Shown: positions 61,477 to 64,000 of the stretch, one piece after another
How positions within the stretch are numbered: the stretch's first letter is position 1
Layout of the letters: each line of letters begins with the position of its first letter
Assembly: GCA_947452965.1 (NCBI GenBank)
Contig: CANGEW010000007.1
Span: 1 to 64,000 of the forward strand
Reading direction: 5' to 3'
Source: Chitinophagaceae bacterium
GTDB taxonomy: Bacteria; Bacteroidota; Bacteroidia; Chitinophagales; Chitinophagaceae
Length of the DNA stretch: 64,000 nt
Notes under the pieces: generated by a model
Seen by the model: only the letters and a program-made list of their open reading frames with translations
Told to the model about the DNA's origin: nothing
The model's database searches: none
Position numbers and translations under genes: made by a program

Positions 61477-61533
61477 ACAAAAATATTTACAACATTAAAA
61501 TTATGTTCAAATTTAATGTAATATGCGGAGTTC

Positions 61534-62301
61534 TTATTTTTTTAATAAAGATTTATTAAAAATTTCTGTAAGTTTCTTTTTTGTGTGAAGTGGAAAATCT
61601 CCTCTCATGATCCAATCATAGTATTGAGGCTCATTTTTGAGTGTTTCGATGATTGATTTCCCCTTGTATTTTCCGAAATTGAATACCTCTATGCCTTTTT
61701 CATCGTAAATAAACCTTCTGGCATAATCGATAACTTTTTCTTCTCCAATTACTGAAAGAATTGACTCTACAGTGTTTCCAAGTTGTTTATATTTTTCAAC
61801 TTGAGCTAAAAATACTTCAATGGTAGCTTCTATATCTACTTCAGCACTATGTGCGTTCATTAATTCTTTTTCACAATAAAACTTATAAGCAGCAGATAGC
61901 GTCCTTGGTTCCATTGTATAAAAAATATGCTGCACATCAATCATCTTTCTATTACTTAAATCAACATCAATTTCTGCACGTAAAAATTCTTCCATTAATA
62001 ATGGAATATCAAATCGGTTGCTATTGTAACCTCCTAATTCACAATTTTCTAAAAATTGCTTTATTTCGTTAGCAACCTGTTTAAAAGTAGGGGCATCTTT
62101 AACCATCTCATCCGTAATGCCATGTATCTCTGATGATTTAAGAGGAATAGGCATTTCTGGGTTTAGAATTTTTCTTTTAACAACCCTCGTATTATCAGGC
62201 ATTATTTTTATGATAGCAATTTCGATAATTCTATCGGAAGAAAGATTGAGGCCAGTAGTTTCAAGATCAATAAAGGCAACAGCACGATGTAATTGTAACA
62301 T
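61534..62301 (-). CDS. DnaQ-like 3'-5' exonuclease
   Basis: VAFIDLETTGLNLSSDRIIEIAIIKI; GGYNSNRFDIPLLMEEF; NAHSAEVDIEATIEVFLAQ. Confidence 0.92.
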   Translation of the reverse strand: MLQLHRAVAFIDLETTGLNLSSDRIIEIAIIKIMPDNTRVVKRKILNPEMPIPLKSSEIHGITDEMVKDAPTFKQVANEIKQFLENCELGGYNSNRFDIPLLMEEFLRAEIDVDLSNRKMIDVQHIFYTMEPRTLSAAYKFYCEKELMNAHSAEVDIEATIEVFLAQVEKYKQLGNTVESILSVIGEEKVIDYARRFIYDEKGIEVFNFGKYKGKSIIETLKNEPQYYDWIMRGDFPLHTKKKLTEIFNKSLLKK

Positions 62302-62653
62302 TATTAAAATGTATTGAAATGATAAGATACTGCAATATAATTAAATGTTTTGAGTCGTACTTTCTAAAAAGTAAAAATTAACGATTGGGTTGGTTTGTCA
62401 AGACAAACTTAAAAACCATATTTAATTGATGGTTTAGTGCGTGTCGACAAGAATTTGGTGATTTTTTTTCATAAGGCTGGAATATCGAAATAAGTTCATG
62501 TTAAATAGTTTCTTCAAGATTTGTTATTTAAAATAATTCAAATACTTTTGTGTTGTCTATTTTTGATAAGTAAATCATATTGGTTATTCTTGGTTACTAT
62601 ATCGAATTCATTGAAAAGAGATTATTATATTCTATCAAATTGAATTAATACAC

Positions 62654-62767
62654 ATGAAAAAGATTATGTTCCTTGCTATTATATTAATGGCAGTTTTAGC
62701 AGCTTCAAGTTGTGAGTCTTCAAGAAAATCTGGTTGCCCCTCTCAAGAAGGGTTGCTTCATGGCTAA
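62654..62767 (+). CDS. Small 37-aa lipoprotein (absent from supplied ORF track)
   Basis: MKKIMFLAIILMAVLAASSCESSRKSGCPSQEGLLHG*; lipobox ASSC. Confidence 0.65.
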   Translation: MKKIMFLAIILMAVLAASSCESSRKSGCPSQEGLLHG

Positions 62768-62776
62768 ATCATTATT

Positions 62777-63109
62777 ATGAATTGGCATCAAATTGAAAAT
62801 AAAGAACAATTGGATATGTTGATTAAGAATTCTTATCAACAAGCCCAGTTGATTTTTAAGCATAGTACAAGATGTTCTATTAGTGTAATGGCAAAAGCTA
62901 GGCTAGACAAAGTTGAGAATATTTCTCATGTGACTTCACATTATTTGGACTTACTCAATTACAGAGAGCTTTCAAACCACATATCTTCTACTTTCAATAT
63001 TCATCATGAATCACCACAGGTTTTATTGATAAAATCTGGGGAGTGTATTTATGAAGAAAGCCACAATGCCATTACTGTTGATGGAATCAAAGAGCAAGTT
63101 ATCAGTTGA
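62777..63109 (+). CDS. ytxJ: Bacillithiol-system redox protein YtxJ
   Basis: QAQLIFKHSTRCSISVMAKARLDKV...YLDLLNYRELSNHISSTFNIHHESPQVLLIKSGECIYEESHNAI. Confidence 0.88.
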   Translation: MNWHQIENKEQLDMLIKNSYQQAQLIFKHSTRCSISVMAKARLDKVENISHVTSHYLDLLNYRELSNHISSTFNIHHESPQVLLIKSGECIYEESHNAITVDGIKEQVIS

Positions 63110-63231
63110 CCTATGCTTTCAATGATGTTTTTCTCTACAAAGATTTTAACGAATCGTTATGACAATCCAGATTTCATTTCAATTATTTAATTCATTTTTG
63201 TGAAGTTATTTTTCAGCTAAATTGATGATGA

Positions 63232-64000
63232 ATGAAATCGATTTTTTCTTTTTATAAGTGTTTTTTTTGTGTCATAAGCATTTTGTGTTTTCGTGATTCA
63301 CTTGCTCAAAATCCCGATTCTATTCATGTTATATTTGATCGGTTACAGTATTCACAGCAAGATACAATCACTTTTGATGTTTCACTTGATCAATTTAGTA
63401 AAGTTGCAAAAACAGCCACCATTCAATTATGCATTGAAGAAATTTCTACTGGAAGAAAATGGAATTATAGATATCCTTTGATCAATGGTTTTTTTGAAGC
63501 TAAATTAAAAATTGACAGTACTTTGAAAGATGGAAAATATGCATTCAATTTCTTGCTTCAAAAGAAATTTTTTGGTTTAAATGGTAAGGTGAAAAATGCA
63601 TCCGAGAAGGACCAGAAAATCAATTACGTATTGCTTACAAAAGGTATGCAAACTATGATGGATCAGGTTTTTTTAAACGAGGACAAAACGTTTTCTTTAG
63701 GGAAATTGTTGTTTCAAGATACCGCTATTGTTTTTTTCTCCAGGCCTAAAAAGACATATAATCCTCTAGAAATACAGATTGAAACGCCTCTAGATTCTAT
63801 TGTACCGAATTCAGACACAGTAACTCAAATTCTTACTATCGGTATACCCACAAAACATGAGCTACAGAAAGATAGTGGGCGTGTTACGTATGTTTTTAAT
63901 GGAGAGGATTCTTTATATAAAAAAATATTACCGGCTGTAATTGTCAAATCGAAAACAAAGAAATTAATTGATGATTTTGAAAGAGACAATGTTACGGGTG
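63232..64000 (+). CDS. Secreted protein of unknown function, 3' truncated by window end
   Basis: Open frame from ATG 63232 to the window edge: MKSIFSFYKCFFCVISILCFRDSLAQNPDSIHVIFDRLQYSQQDTITFDVSL... Confidence 0.75.
   Translation, partial: MKSIFSFYKCFFCVISILCFRDSLAQNPDSIHVIFDRLQYSQQDTITFDVSLDQFSKVAKTATIQLCIEEISTGRKWNYRYPLINGFFEAKLKIDSTLKDGKYAFNFLLQKKFFGLNGKVKNASEKDQKINYVLLTKGMQTMMDQVFLNEDKTFSLGKLLFQDTAIVFFSRPKKTYNPLEIQIETPLDSIVPNSDTVTQILTIGIPTKHELQKDSGRVTYVFNGEDSLYKKILPAVIVKSKTKKLIDDFERDNVTG

Overview
AT-rich Bacteroidota chromosome segment, probably Chitinophagaceae-like (inferred from gene content and TAnnTTTG -7 boxes). Most of it is ordinary housekeeping: gltA 3' end, miaA, proS, truB, tamL-like, SpoU methylase, FtsX permease, DUF5103, SRP RNA, transaldolase, trpF, pdxJ, tcdA, tatD, ahcY, lrp, valS, clpS, prfB with its programmed frameshift, YggS, acyl-CoA dehydrogenase, rocD, ispE, etfAB, tilS, ribBA, tamB, M14 peptidase, PIG-L, an ECF sigma / anti-sigma-protease pair, xerD and ytxJ. 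Two accessory zones stand out. (A) About 0.8-6.1 kb lies between an intact tRNA-Ala(GGC) and a decayed tRNA-Ala-like copy. It contains a surface-protein gene bracketed by two 130-bp direct repeats that differ at 3 positions. (B) About 28.5-32.4 kb, next to tRNA-Val(TAC), holds a REP-associated tyrosine transposase (RAYT) inside an array of seven twin-hairpin repeats. It also has a duplicated RAYT 3' fragment, a decayed second RAYT copy and an outlying repeat remnant, which together bracket a FISUMP surface-protein gene and an FkbM methyltransferase. All calls come from reading the sequence and the supplied ORFs; no database search was run.
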